This document shows, in pieces, positions 28,219 through 35,353 of a DNA stretch of 35,787 bases (the stretch's first letter is position 1; each line of letters begins with the position of its first letter). The notes under the pieces were generated by a model. The model saw only the letters and a list, made by a program, of their open reading frames with translations. It did no database searches and was not told where the DNA came from. A program made the position numbers and the translations under genes. The stretch is from a virus: positions 1 to 35,787 of the IMG/VR virus record IMGVR_UViG_3300026488_000008. One strand, written 5' to 3'.

Positions 28219-30411
28219 TCATGCAAACGTCCTCAACCGCCCCTTTGCTTCCACGAGTAGATCCACGAAACCCTTGCCACCGCTCGTGGACGTGCCGAAC
28301 TCAACCGTGTGCCACCCGGGCGTGAGGTGTGACGTCACGTCGAGCGTCTTCGGGTTGTCCGTGCCGCTGTATATCTGCGTGCCGTCTATCTTCACGTAGA
28401 AATTGCCGCTGTATGTGCTCGTGGAGAGCCCGGCCGTGTTTGTGACGGAGAGTGAAGGCACGCTCACGCTGTGGCTGTGGCTGTCGACATCCACGTCAAG
28501 CGACGGCACTGTGTGGCGGTGGCTGTCCACCGTTACATCGTGGCTGTGGCTTGCTTGAGAGTGCGCGTGGCTGTCGCTGAAGTAGTGGTAGTGCTTCCCA
28601 AAGCCGCCTGCGTTGAGTGTTATGTAGTTCTCTTGAGACACTACTTGCAAGCGGGGCGTGTTATACGTGTTGCTTTGGTAGTCAATGAAGTGCCCTTTCA
28701 CGGCAATACTGTCGCCTGCCCATGATACTGGATACGTTGCAAACAGCGCAAGATCTGCGTGAACTATAATGTATCGGTCACCAATTGCTGGAGGGGATTC
28801 TTCTTGGTATGTTCTGTACCAGAACCCTGCCGCATCCATTGTATAGTTTCTAGATGTGTTCACCAAATAAGCATATATCTGAAGCGGCTGATATGTGGTG
28901 TTCCATGTGTTTCCGACAACTTTGCATTTCAAATTTACGGTTAAGTGTCCGCTAATATAGCCGTAGTCGACGTATGTGCTTGGAATGTTTGCGGTGACAA
29001 GCGTTGTATTGTCATCCCTGCCGAGGTTGCCCGTAGACCCATTTGCAAGTGTTGTAAACCCACTTGTTGCGCCGATGTCTGGGATGCCTGTGTTCCCGTC
29101 TACTGTCGCAGAATTTATCGAAGGAGCCACAGAAGAAGAATCAGCGCCAGGCTGTGTGTAGTATGAATATCCGCTAGCTGTGTCTCCATCGGGTGCGGTG
29201 CTTCCCGAACTCCCAGAGTATGAACTTGTCGTCCCGTTTCCAGCATACGCACGGTAATCTGACACGTTATACGACAGCTGGATCTGTAACGTCTTATCTA
29301 TATCCTGCGGCACATACACGCGCCACGTCACGGGCTTGCCGTAGGCAAAGTTATCACTCTTCGTCTGGTGGAACACGTTCGGTGCACCAGACGGCGCGAT
29401 GTAGTCGGACGCGAGCTCCGCAAGTGCGCGGCTGAGGTCGCTGTCGTCGACAAAGGAGTAGAACCGCACGCTGAACTTGAAACGGTCGCCGAGCACCCAG
29501 CGACGGGAAGACACGCGCACCGTGTAGCTGTTGCCGTAGGAGTCAACGACAGTTATCACGTCGCCGAGCCCGATGCTCGGCCAGCTGTCTGGATCCAGCC
29601 ACGACGCGTAGCCAGCCACAGGCGGGTTGGCATATCTTTTAACGAGTGCGTTCGCGAGCTGCTGCGCCTCTGCGGTGGACAGCACGCGGTTCGTCTTAAC
29701 AATCTTTTCGCGGATCCCGTATGCACTCTGCGAGTTCGTGTCGTCCGCCGTTGCATACACTGTGTAGTCGCCACCCGCGTTGCCCACAACGATGACGCGG
29801 TTATACAGCTCCTCCTGCGGCTCGACCTCCAATGTTATATTCACGTCTTCGGTATATGTGCCGACAGACGTCTCGGAGCCGATATAGGCGGCGACGTCCA
29901 CCGCATCGCTCGCTGGGTTGTAATACCACTCGTAGTGCCCACTTGCCTTGTTTGACGGGACAGATTTCACGACTGCGGAGAGCGCGTTCAGTCTCGTGCC
30001 CATCGGTCGGAGCGCGGACACGGTCACGCCCGTGGGCAGACTGCCAGGTGCCACGATGTATGGGCTGTTGCCGTCGAGGTTTTCGGAGAGAATTTCCCTC
30101 ACGGCCGCGGCGAGGTCTGTCCCGTCGTATTTCTTCGGCAGGTAGATGACGCGGTCTTTCAGCCGTGCAACATTAGGAAAGACGGTGACGTGATACGCGC
30201 CACTCTTTGTCTTCCTCACGCGCGCGACGTATCCGCGGAAGACAGTCGTTCCGTTGACAGATACGACAACCTCGTCGCCGACGTCTGGCTTCTCGTATGC
30301 CGTGAACTCGCCCGCATCGACACGCATCAGGCTGTCGCCGACGGCTATGCTGATTATGTCATCCGTCCAGTCGTTCCCGCCCACGGTTATCGTGTATTCC
30401 ACGGCAATCAC
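28219..30411 (-). CDS. Tail hub/tip protein with HxH-rich distal domain
   Basis: The roughly 730-residue protein begins like baseplate-hub/tail-tip proteins (VEYTITVGGNDWTDDIISIA, VGDEVVVSVNGTTVFRGYVA, then WPSIGLGDVITVVD near residue 280). The distal part is Ser/Gly/Thr-rich and contains HYHYFSDSHAHS, SHSHDVTVDSHRHTV and DSHSHSV, the HxH motifs that bind iron in needle-like phage fibres. It likely forms the tail tip and host-contacting spike. GTG 30411 (GTGA overlap) is used as start; GTG 30402 with GGTGAT upstream is also good. Confidence 0.75.
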   Translation of the reverse strand: MIAVEYTITVGGNDWTDDIISIAVGDSLMRVDAGEFTAYEKPDVGDEVVVSVNGTTVFRGYVARVRKTKSGAYHVTVFPNVARLKDRVIYLPKKYDGTDLAAAVREILSENLDGNSPYIVAPGSLPTGVTVSALRPMGTRLNALSAVVKSVPSNKASGHYEWYYNPASDAVDVAAYIGSETSVGTYTEDVNITLEVEPQEELYNRVIVVGNAGGDYTVYATADDTNSQSAYGIREKIVKTNRVLSTAEAQQLANALVKRYANPPVAGYASWLDPDSWPSIGLGDVITVVDSYGNSYTVRVSSRRWVLGDRFKFSVRFYSFVDDSDLSRALAELASDYIAPSGAPNVFHQTKSDNFAYGKPVTWRVYVPQDIDKTLQIQLSYNVSDYRAYAGNGTTSSYSGSSGSTAPDGDTASGYSYYTQPGADSSSVAPSINSATVDGNTGIPDIGATSGFTTLANGSTGNLGRDDNTTLVTANIPSTYVDYGYISGHLTVNLKCKVVGNTWNTTYQPLQIYAYLVNTSRNYTMDAAGFWYRTYQEESPPAIGDRYIIVHADLALFATYPVSWAGDSIAVKGHFIDYQSNTYNTPRLQVVSQENYITLNAGGFGKHYHYFSDSHAHSQASHSHDVTVDSHRHTVPSLDVDVDSHSHSVSVPSLSVTNTAGLSTSTYSGNFYVKIDGTQIYSGTDNPKTLDVTSHLTPGWHTVEFGTSTSGGKGFVDLLVEAKGRLRTFA

Positions 30412-30794
30412 CACACCTTTTCAAGGTCGACTGTCACGACATACGGCCGTGTGCTGTGCTCTGGTGCCTCGCTTATGTCAAGTCCAACGATGACGAACTT
30501 CTTGTCCGTCTCGCTGAGCCATGAGTCATCAGGTATGTCTACAGTCACATATATATATTGTGTCGCAAGTGTTATAAGGGCATCGCGTGACGTCTCATCA
30601 ACGCGCCCAGATATGCGCAGCTTGAGGTCGGTCTTTCCTCGCGGCTGTTTATATCCCTTCGGTGCCGACGGCAGCTTGACAACACCTAATGTGTAGATTG
30701 GCTGGGGACGCACAGTGTATGCCTTCCGCGTGATAAACACCGTCGCGCTTACGGTTCCCGTGCCAATCGCATTTTGAATCGTCGCAATACCCAT
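30408..30794 (-). CDS. Distal tail protein candidate, 128 residues
   Basis: The beta-rich protein (TVSATVFITRKAYTVRPQPI, KTDLKLRISGRVDETSRDAL, YIYVTVDIPDDSWLSETDKK) lies between the tape measure and the hub, where distal-tail or hub-adaptor proteins are encoded. The final strand reads RPYVVTVDLEKVW. It shares no motif I can name, so the role is from synteny. ATG 30794 begins 5 nt after the tape measure stop. Confidence 0.6.
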   Translation of the reverse strand: MGIATIQNAIGTGTVSATVFITRKAYTVRPQPIYTLGVVKLPSAPKGYKQPRGKTDLKLRISGRVDETSRDALITLATQYIYVTVDIPDDSWLSETDKKFVIVGLDISEAPEHSTRPYVVTVDLEKVW

Positions 30795-30799
30795 TCAAA

Positions 30800-31867
30800 T
30801 CACCCCATCACCGTCGGCGCACCGTATGGCGACGCACCCATTGCTTTCGAGAATGCCTCCCTCACCTTCTCCGCATCCGTTCCGATAACCGTGTCTATGT
30901 TGATTATCGGCCCACCGCTGTATGCACGCTCGGCGATCGTCGGCGACTCTTCCCATCCTGCCCACTCATAAATCTTGTGTCGCAGGGCCATTGCACCGCC
31001 ATAGAACACGTTGAATTCGGGGACTTCAATTCCCGCCACGGATAGCAACCACTTTATTGGCGTGATGAGACTGTTTATTATCATATCCTGTAGCTTTGCG
31101 AGGAGCTCGATTATATCGAAGATTATGTTCACGAACGCTTTCTTGAGGTCAAAGCCAGTGTTTATGAGTTCGCCGAGCAGCAAGAGTATCAGTCCGAAAA
31201 CGACGGCTGCAACGCCCCACGCGGCTACTGTCCCCATACCTGCGCCAATCAGAACGCCAGCGAGCACCTTCGCTGGAATAATCAAGGCGTAAAGTGACTG
31301 GTATAGCATAGATGCAGCCATCATCGCCGTGCCAAGCACGGCTGCGCCTATAATGAAATACGCTATCATCTGCTTCGTGCGCGGGTCAATGCTGTCAACC
31401 CAGTCCACGAGTTCCCACAGTTTATCGACGAGCGGCGCAACAGCGTCGGAAAGCAAGGAAATCCACAGCGTCTGCCACGCCTGCGACATCCCGAAGAGGT
31501 CGGCGACGGAGTTCACCACCCGCCCAAAAGTCATCTGCAGGCCCATGCCCGCGAACAGCAAGGATAGCGCATCCATATTAAACCGCTGAAACACACGCGA
31601 CGCTTTTTGTATTCCTGTTGTGAATGTGCCGCGTATGAACCTCCCGAGTCGCGCAACTGTTGCATGCAGCTTCAGCGAGCGCTCAGATATGTTCTTCAAC
31701 TGGAAGTCAAACTGCTTCAAGCCCTTTGTCGCTGGCGACGTGAGTCCTATTTGCCCAAGACTTTTTACACTCTGCGAGAGCTGCTTCATAGACGCCTCTG
31801 CTTTCTTCGCGCTGGCCTCGTCGATGACGACCTTCAGCACGACACGCCTTTCAATATCGCCTGCCAA
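30800..31867 (-). CDS. Short tail tape measure protein
   Basis: The 355-residue protein follows the chaperone pair and precedes the distal tail gene, the position of the tape measure. It has a charged helical front (DEASAKKAEASMKQLSQSVK) and several long hydrophobic helices (MIAYFIIGAAVLGTAMMAAS, VLAGVLIGAGMGTVAAWGVA, AAVVFGLILLLLGELI). At about 1.5 angstrom per residue it predicts a tail near 50 nm, short for this group. TTG 31867 is about ten bases after GGAGG and overlaps the preceding frame by 17 nt. Confidence 0.75.
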   Translation of the reverse strand: MAGDIERRVVLKVVIDEASAKKAEASMKQLSQSVKSLGQIGLTSPATKGLKQFDFQLKNISERSLKLHATVARLGRFIRGTFTTGIQKASRVFQRFNMDALSLLFAGMGLQMTFGRVVNSVADLFGMSQAWQTLWISLLSDAVAPLVDKLWELVDWVDSIDPRTKQMIAYFIIGAAVLGTAMMAASMLYQSLYALIIPAKVLAGVLIGAGMGTVAAWGVAAVVFGLILLLLGELINTGFDLKKAFVNIIFDIIELLAKLQDMIINSLITPIKWLLSVAGIEVPEFNVFYGGAMALRHKIYEWAGWEESPTIAERAYSGGPIINIDTVIGTDAEKVREAFSKAMGASPYGAPTVMG

Positions 31868-32072
31868 GTGAACTCCGCCTCCGTGCAGCCTTTGCTTCTT
31901 CCTCCTTCAACCGTGCAAGCGCCTCAAGCGATGCACGGAACAGATCCCAGTCCATGTCCCACACCGCGGGTATCGGAGTGGACGTCTCCGCCGCCAGCAT
32001 TACCACGGCGGCGGTAATCTGCTCCTCAAATGTATTCTTGGCGTAGTCGTTGGACAGCTCCGCGAACACATC
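31851..32072 (-). CDS. Tail assembly chaperone extension (T part), reached by probable frameshift
   Basis: A frame +1 relative to the upstream chaperone runs from the slip site to 31851 and adds 73 residues (VFAELSNDYAKNTFEEQI, MDWDLFRASLEALARLKEEE, basic end RRRSSLGRRY). It has no good start of its own; GTG 32069, TTG 32105 and GTG 32090 lack ribosome-binding sites. The G/GT arrangement of tail chaperones, usually joined by frameshifting, is the best explanation. Confidence 0.65.
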   Translation of the reverse strand, partial: DVFAELSNDYAKNTFEEQITAAVVMLAAETSTPIPAVWDMDWDLFRASLEALARLKEEEAKAARRRSSLGRRY

Positions 32073-32394
32073 ATTTCCCGCGAAACCCACCGTTCTTCGC
32101 CGCAAACCCGAGTGCCTCTGCGATGCCGTTCATCACGTCCTCAAGGTGCTCGACGACGAAGACCTCTATCGTCTCACGGTCGATCTCGTCCTTGCTGTAT
32201 GCCTGTGCAATCATATTCACGACTGCGTCGAGCATCGCGTTGACGTCCTCCTGCGTGAACTCGCCCCTGTCCATCTTCGCGGCGACTGCCATCATCACTG
32301 ACACGTCCTTGACCCGCGGCTTGAACTTCACCTCAACGTCGCCGACCTTGAACTTCCTCACCTTTGAGCCAACCGCCGCAGCTAAATCAACCAT
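32071..32394 (-). CDS. Tail assembly chaperone (G part)
   Basis: The 107-residue helical protein (FTQEDVNAMLDAVVNMIAQA, ETIEVFVVEHLEDVMNGIAE) lies between the tube protein and the tape measure. That position and the overlapping downstream frame match the gpG family, which coats the tape measure during assembly. It ends at AAA-TGA (32074-32071). A +1 slip at that codon pair would continue into 32072-31851, giving about 180 residues. ATG 32394 follows a GGTGGTTGA context. Confidence 0.75.
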   Translation of the reverse strand: MVDLAAAVGSKVRKFKVGDVEVKFKPRVKDVSVMMAVAAKMDRGEFTQEDVNAMLDAVVNMIAQAYSKDEIDRETIEVFVVEHLEDVMNGIAEALGFAAKNGGFRGK

Positions 32395-32403
32395 TCAACC
32401 ACC

Positions 32404-32964
32404 TCACGCGGTCGGAACCCACACGGCAAACTTCTGCGGCAGACCCTTCGCACGCAGCGTGTATTCCGCAGACCCGTCGGCGGAAATCTTTGGACCCTCG
32501 AGAGTTATCACTGCATCGGCGAGCACGAGGGACAGCTTGTTGCCCTTTGACGTCTCTATCCTCACACCAAGCGTCTTGAGGTTGCCATACTGTGCAATCG
32601 TCCCGCCGACGTATGCCTTTCCGTTGGTTCCGTTTATCGTCGGCATGCCTATCATGTCGAACAGCTTCTCGTTGTGGTCGACGGTCAGCTCAATCTCGAC
32701 GAGCCCCTGTCGCTTGACGATCAGGTCGCCGTTTGCCACAGCCGTGCTGCCGTCAAATGAGCTCGTGCCCTGCCCGAGATACTGCACGATGTCAGCGTCG
32801 GGCGTGACCTCGTTTATTGTGAGCTCTTTGACGATGCCCTGTATCTCGTCGCCGCTAATCTGGTCGTAAAAGTCAGTCTCGATGTCCCAGTTCGCGGGAG
32901 CGTCGCCTATCTTAATCCCCTTCACGTTGTGCCCGTGAATCCTGTCAGGCAAAACAGTAGCCAT
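32404..32964 (-). CDS. Major tail tube protein
   Basis: The 186-residue protein is beta-rich with typical tube features: IKIGDAPANWDIETDFYDQI near the start, a central LVEIELTVDHNEKLFDMIGM and LSLVLADAVITLEGPKISAD towards the end. It follows the neck genes and precedes the chaperones, the canonical place of the tube gene. AGGTGGTG lies before ATG 32964. No sheath gene is seen, so a siphovirus-like non-contractile tail is likely. Confidence 0.8.
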   Translation of the reverse strand: MATVLPDRIHGHNVKGIKIGDAPANWDIETDFYDQISGDEIQGIVKELTINEVTPDADIVQYLGQGTSSFDGSTAVANGDLIVKRQGLVEIELTVDHNEKLFDMIGMPTINGTNGKAYVGGTIAQYGNLKTLGVRIETSKGNKLSLVLADAVITLEGPKISADGSAEYTLRAKGLPQKFAVWVPTA

Positions 32965-32974
32965 TTACACCACC

Positions 32975-33490
32975 TCACCCTTTAACAAGCGCTTCCTTTA
33001 TGCGAGTAGTAAGCCATGCATCGATGATAGCCTCGATGTTCTTCTCCACAGCCTCTGTGTAAGCATCCTTCACGAACCCGTGGTCTTCGGGTATGCGAAT
33101 CCTGAACTTGTTGCCCCTATCGAGGTGCGGGGCTTTATCCTTTACCCACGCAGTAAGCGTAGCATCACGGCTACCCGCCGCGTGCCACATCCCGTTCTTC
33201 CGCTTCTTCGCCGTGCGGTGGTAGCCGCTTGCAAACTTCCACGCGTGCGGCGCATAGAACACAACACGGTTACCTTCGATTGCAACGTCCGAAGTCAGTC
33301 GCCCCGTCCACACCATGTCACGCGACAGGAATTCCTGCCGCACAGCCGACGCAACGACCTGTGCCAGCACCTCCTGTCCCCGCGGATCAGTCAGCGCGCT
33401 GACAATCTTGCCGACGGCTTCTTCGAGTATCTTGTCGAGGTCTGGCTCGACTTCTCGCCCGTCCACCGTCACGCGTATCTCGCTGATCAC
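32975..33490 (-). CDS. HK97 gp10-like neck/tail completion protein
   Basis: The 171-residue protein shows the gp10-family pattern: an N-terminal helical part (LDKILEEAVGKIVSALTDPR), WTGRLTSDVAIEGNRVVFYA, APHAWKFASGYH and C-terminal helices. Proteins of this kind connect head to tail. GTG 33490 overlaps the previous stop (GTGA). Placement directly before the tube gene fits. Confidence 0.75.
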   Translation of the reverse strand: MISEIRVTVDGREVEPDLDKILEEAVGKIVSALTDPRGQEVLAQVVASAVRQEFLSRDMVWTGRLTSDVAIEGNRVVFYAPHAWKFASGYHRTAKKRKNGMWHAAGSRDATLTAWVKDKAPHLDRGNKFRIRIPEDHGFVKDAYTEAVEKNIEAIIDAWLTTRIKEALVKG

Positions 33491-33975
33491 TCGACCACCT
33501 CAAAATCGACCCGCCACACGCGGTGGTAAAACTTCGTCGGCTTCGTCACCACGTCCCGCGTCATGTTCGTGCTGGTAATCCGCGTTATGTATATCCCGTG
33601 CTGCGTCCAGTCATACGCCCGCAGGAACTCAAACACCTCATCCGACAGCGCGTCGAAGTCGGCAAGCTTCCCGCGGTGCATCAGGTGTATCTCGATGCTC
33701 CCAGACACGTGCGACCGGCCCTCGCCAAAGCCCTCGACCGTCACGTCGAAGTCCACGTCCGCTGGCGCGACAATGATGAGCGGATACTCGGGAAACTCCT
33801 CCAGCGTCCACCCGTCGGGAAACTTTGCCCGTATCCACTCGGGGGGGTCACGGGGCGCGGGCGTCCCCTCGCTGCCCACGTGGCGGTCTTGAATCGTGAA
33901 CCACTCACTATCGACGCTCGCCGCCGCCCTAAACGCATCTAAGAAGACCTTTGCAACGCTTGAATAGCTCACCAC
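33487..33975 (-). CDS. Tail terminator/completion protein candidate
   Basis: The 162-residue protein is alpha/beta with a terminator-like plan: an N-terminal helix (VAKVFLDAFRAAASV), EYPLIIVAPADVDFDVTVEG, SHVSGSIEIHLMHRG, then a helix (LSDEVFEFLRAY) and a C-terminal strand (YHRVWRVDFEVVE). In tailed viruses such a gene precedes the tube protein. GTG 33975 or GTG 33972 starts it without a strong ribosome-binding site. It heads the tail operon. Confidence 0.65.
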   Translation of the reverse strand: MVSYSSVAKVFLDAFRAAASVDSEWFTIQDRHVGSEGTPAPRDPPEWIRAKFPDGWTLEEFPEYPLIIVAPADVDFDVTVEGFGEGRSHVSGSIEIHLMHRGKLADFDALSDEVFEFLRAYDWTQHGIYITRITSTNMTRDVVTKPTKFYHRVWRVDFEVVE

Positions 33976-34001
33976 TTTGACCGCCCCGCGGCTGACTTCA
34001 C

Positions 34002-34016
34002 GGACGCCTCGCGTCC
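34002..34016. promoter_or_regulatory. Hairpin between divergent transcripts
   Basis: GGACGC (34002-34007) pairs with GCGTCC (34011-34016) around CTC. It lies between the tail operon start (33975) and the rightward promoter at 34038, so it could be an operator or a leader hairpin of the tail message. Confidence 0.45.
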
Positions 34017-34037
34017 TACTAAAATACCGTGCGATGG

Positions 34038-34054
34038 TGTTTTAACCCTTGCGG
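34038..34054 (+). promoter_or_regulatory. Conserved viral promoter for the rightward 34077 gene
   Basis: TGTTTTAACCCTTGCGGTG matches the consensus almost perfectly. Transcription about 26 nt downstream of the box would start near 34069, leaving a leader of about 8 nt with GGTGAT. The reverse complement may also serve the tail operon. Confidence 0.6.
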
Positions 34055-34076
34055 TGCATGTATTATGGGTGATGCT

Positions 34077-34367
34077 ATGACCGAATACGACGTCGATGAA
34101 ATGGAATACTACTTGCAGAAGAAGGCCGCTGCAGCGGCCAACAAGTTCCGCCGCGAGATAAACAAAATCCTCGACAGCATCGATAACCCAGATCTCGTGC
34201 ACCTCGACTACACGCTCGTCGTGACCGTTGCAGCGGACGAAATCTCTGCTAAGCAGATATCCGACCGCTTTATATGGCAGGCAGAGTGGGAGAAGAAGCA
34301 CGAGGAGGAAGAAGACACAGAGCCAGAAATTGCCGTTGCGCCAAAGGCTCCGCATATGTATGGTTAA
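34077..34367 (+). CDS. Unknown acidic helical protein, 96 residues
   Basis: One of only four rightward genes. Helical N-terminal half with an Ala-rich segment (MEYYLQKKAAAAANKFRREI), a beta strand (HLDYTLVVTVAADE) and an acidic tail (EEEEDTEPEIAVAPK). GGTGAT lies a few bases before ATG 34077; ATG 34065 is an in-frame alternative. It precedes the putative RNA locus. Function unknown. Confidence 0.7.
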   Translation: MTEYDVDEMEYYLQKKAAAAANKFRREINKILDSIDNPDLVHLDYTLVVTVAADEISAKQISDRFIWQAEWEKKHEEEEDTEPEIAVAPKAPHMYG

Positions 34368-34374
34368 TCAAAAA

Positions 34375-34391
34375 TGTTTTAACCATTTTGG
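34375..34391 (+). promoter_or_regulatory. Conserved-type promoter before a non-coding locus
   Basis: TGTTTTAACCATTTTGGTC is a weaker copy of the viral element. A start about 26 nt downstream falls near 34405, where no convincing gene begins. Confidence 0.5.
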
Positions 34392-34404
34392 TCATACATA
34401 TATT

Positions 34405-34720
34405 TGCCGATGAGGGTAAGGCCGCGGGCTGAGCCGCCACGTTGTGGCAAAGGGCGAGGAGGCCTGCGGGGCCAAGGCAACCGAGCGGCATCCGTATGGG
34501 CAAAGGTTAAAAAGATTTCGGTGCATATCGTATTGCACCGTGGTGGTACCTCCAACCATGTGGTCCGAGTCGGGGCGGCGGAAATGCCGCCCACCTTTCA
34601 TGCTGCCCGCAGCAGAGCATATCCGAAAATGTGGTCACCCCAGAATGCGGGCGAGAGGCCACGCAAGGCAAGCAAGGCAGAAAGGGCGGCCCGTTGCGGT
34701 CGCCCGTCTCTATTTCTTTT
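34405..34720 (+). ncRNA. Putative structured RNA locus
   Basis: This stretch contains strong stems: GCCAC-GTT-GTGGC (about 34436-34448), GGCC...GGCC (about 34471), CGGTGCA...TGCACCG (34519-34540), GGGCGG...CCGCCC around GAAAT (about 34575-34592), and GGGCGGCC...GGTCGCCC (about 34684-34705) followed by TCTCTATTTCTTTT. A promoter, GC-rich folds and a terminator-like end suggest an RNA of about 300 nt. The open frames crossing it have implausible Arg/Pro-rich composition. RNase P and SRP RNA signatures were sought and not found. Confidence 0.45.
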
Positions 34721-34722
34721 CG
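34684..34722 (+). terminator. Terminator-like hairpin of the non-coding locus
   Basis: GGGCGGCC pairs imperfectly with GGTCGCCC, and the T-rich TCTCTATTTCTTTT follows. It would end the rightward transcript starting near 34405. Confidence 0.45.
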
Positions 34723-34785
34723 CCGTGCGGCGGGCTATCTTTAAACCGTTAAGCATCGTAAAGGGGTTTAAGATACTTAAAGATT

Positions 34786-35082
34786 TTAAGATTCGGGCTC
34801 GCGGTCGCTCAGCAGGTCGCGGCCCGTGATGTTTCTGTAAACCTCGCCCAGGCGCCCATAGTCGACGAGGCGCAGTTCAAAGGTCCATATTGCGATGTTT
34901 TTTTTAGTAGCACCAAGTCTGTTCTTTGCTGTGCCAGCGAGCTCTTGCAAGAATTCGTCCAGCGCGTCTGATTCCACGAAATATTTGCCGCTTTTCGTCG
35001 CAACGATGTAGCCCTCGTCGTACACAGCGGGGTTACGTGCCGATAGGTCTAGTGGTCTCCACTTCCGCGTGCAAGTACGCAT
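34786..35082 (-). CDS. Unknown protein, 98 residues, leaderless
   Basis: No family is recognised. It starts MRTCTRKWRPLDLSARNPAV, then mixed alpha/beta (YIVATKSGKYFVESDALDEF, IAIWTFELRLVDYGRLGEVY) with a final helix. ATG 35082 lies about 27 nt from the TTTAAA box at 35104, and the sequence before it is T-rich without a ribosome-binding site, so the message is probably leaderless. The frame upstream to 35151 is promoter and gene overlap. It is transcribed independently of the connector block. Confidence 0.65.
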   Translation of the reverse strand: MRTCTRKWRPLDLSARNPAVYDEGYIVATKSGKYFVESDALDEFLQELAGTAKNRLGATKKNIAIWTFELRLVDYGRLGEVYRNITGRDLLSDREPES

Positions 35083-35101
35083 TGGAAAAAGAAGAAAGAA
35101 A

Positions 35102-35114
35102 ATGTTTAAAAAGC
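35102..35114 (-). promoter_or_regulatory. TATA promoter and T-rich stop region before 35082
   Basis: The transcribed strand is GCTTTTTAAACATTTTC, then TTTCTTCTTTTTCC. TTTAAA sits about 26 nt upstream of ATG 35082, and the T-rich run may terminate the preceding membrane-protein transcript. Confidence 0.55.
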
Positions 35115-35116
35115 AA

Positions 35117-35284
35117 TCACTCGCTGAGGCCGACAGCCACAGCGGCTGCAAAGAAGATTACACCCAGCACTGGTGCCGTGATGGAGCTAAGCACAGCGTG
35201 CCCCGCTGCGCCGACAACGTATCCGAGGGCGCCGAAAGCGACGCCGTATGCCGTAGCGGGTATAATCTTCTTACTCATTCCCAT
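35117..35284 (-). CDS. Small two-helix membrane protein after the connector
   Basis: The 55-residue protein is nearly all hydrophobic with two helices (about 9-25, TAYGVAFGALGYVVGAA; about 34-51, APVLGVIFFAAAVAVG) and a short basic start (MGMSKK). GGAGGTG is five bases before ATG 35284. In size and topology it resembles small holins, but nothing proves that. It ends the transcript that begins at the conserved promoter near 563. Confidence 0.7.
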   Translation of the reverse strand: MGMSKKIIPATAYGVAFGALGYVVGAAGHAVLSSITAPVLGVIFFAAAVAVGLSE

Positions 35285-35353
35285 GTCTACACCTCCACAA
35301 AAACTTTGTTTGTCTTCGTCTGGCTCATCGTGTGTGAGAAGTTGGGGCAGCAC

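Noticed and set aside
34408-34432. GATGAGG...CTGA as a possible C/D box guide RNA
   Set aside because: Only one loose C-like and one CTGA element occur, with no C'/D' pair and no terminal stem bringing them together.
34404-34829. 141-residue rightward frame over the non-coding locus
   Set aside because: The product is dominated by Arg, Gly, Pro and Ala with no domain pattern, and it runs into the 3' end of a gene on the other strand. The stems suggest RNA structure instead.
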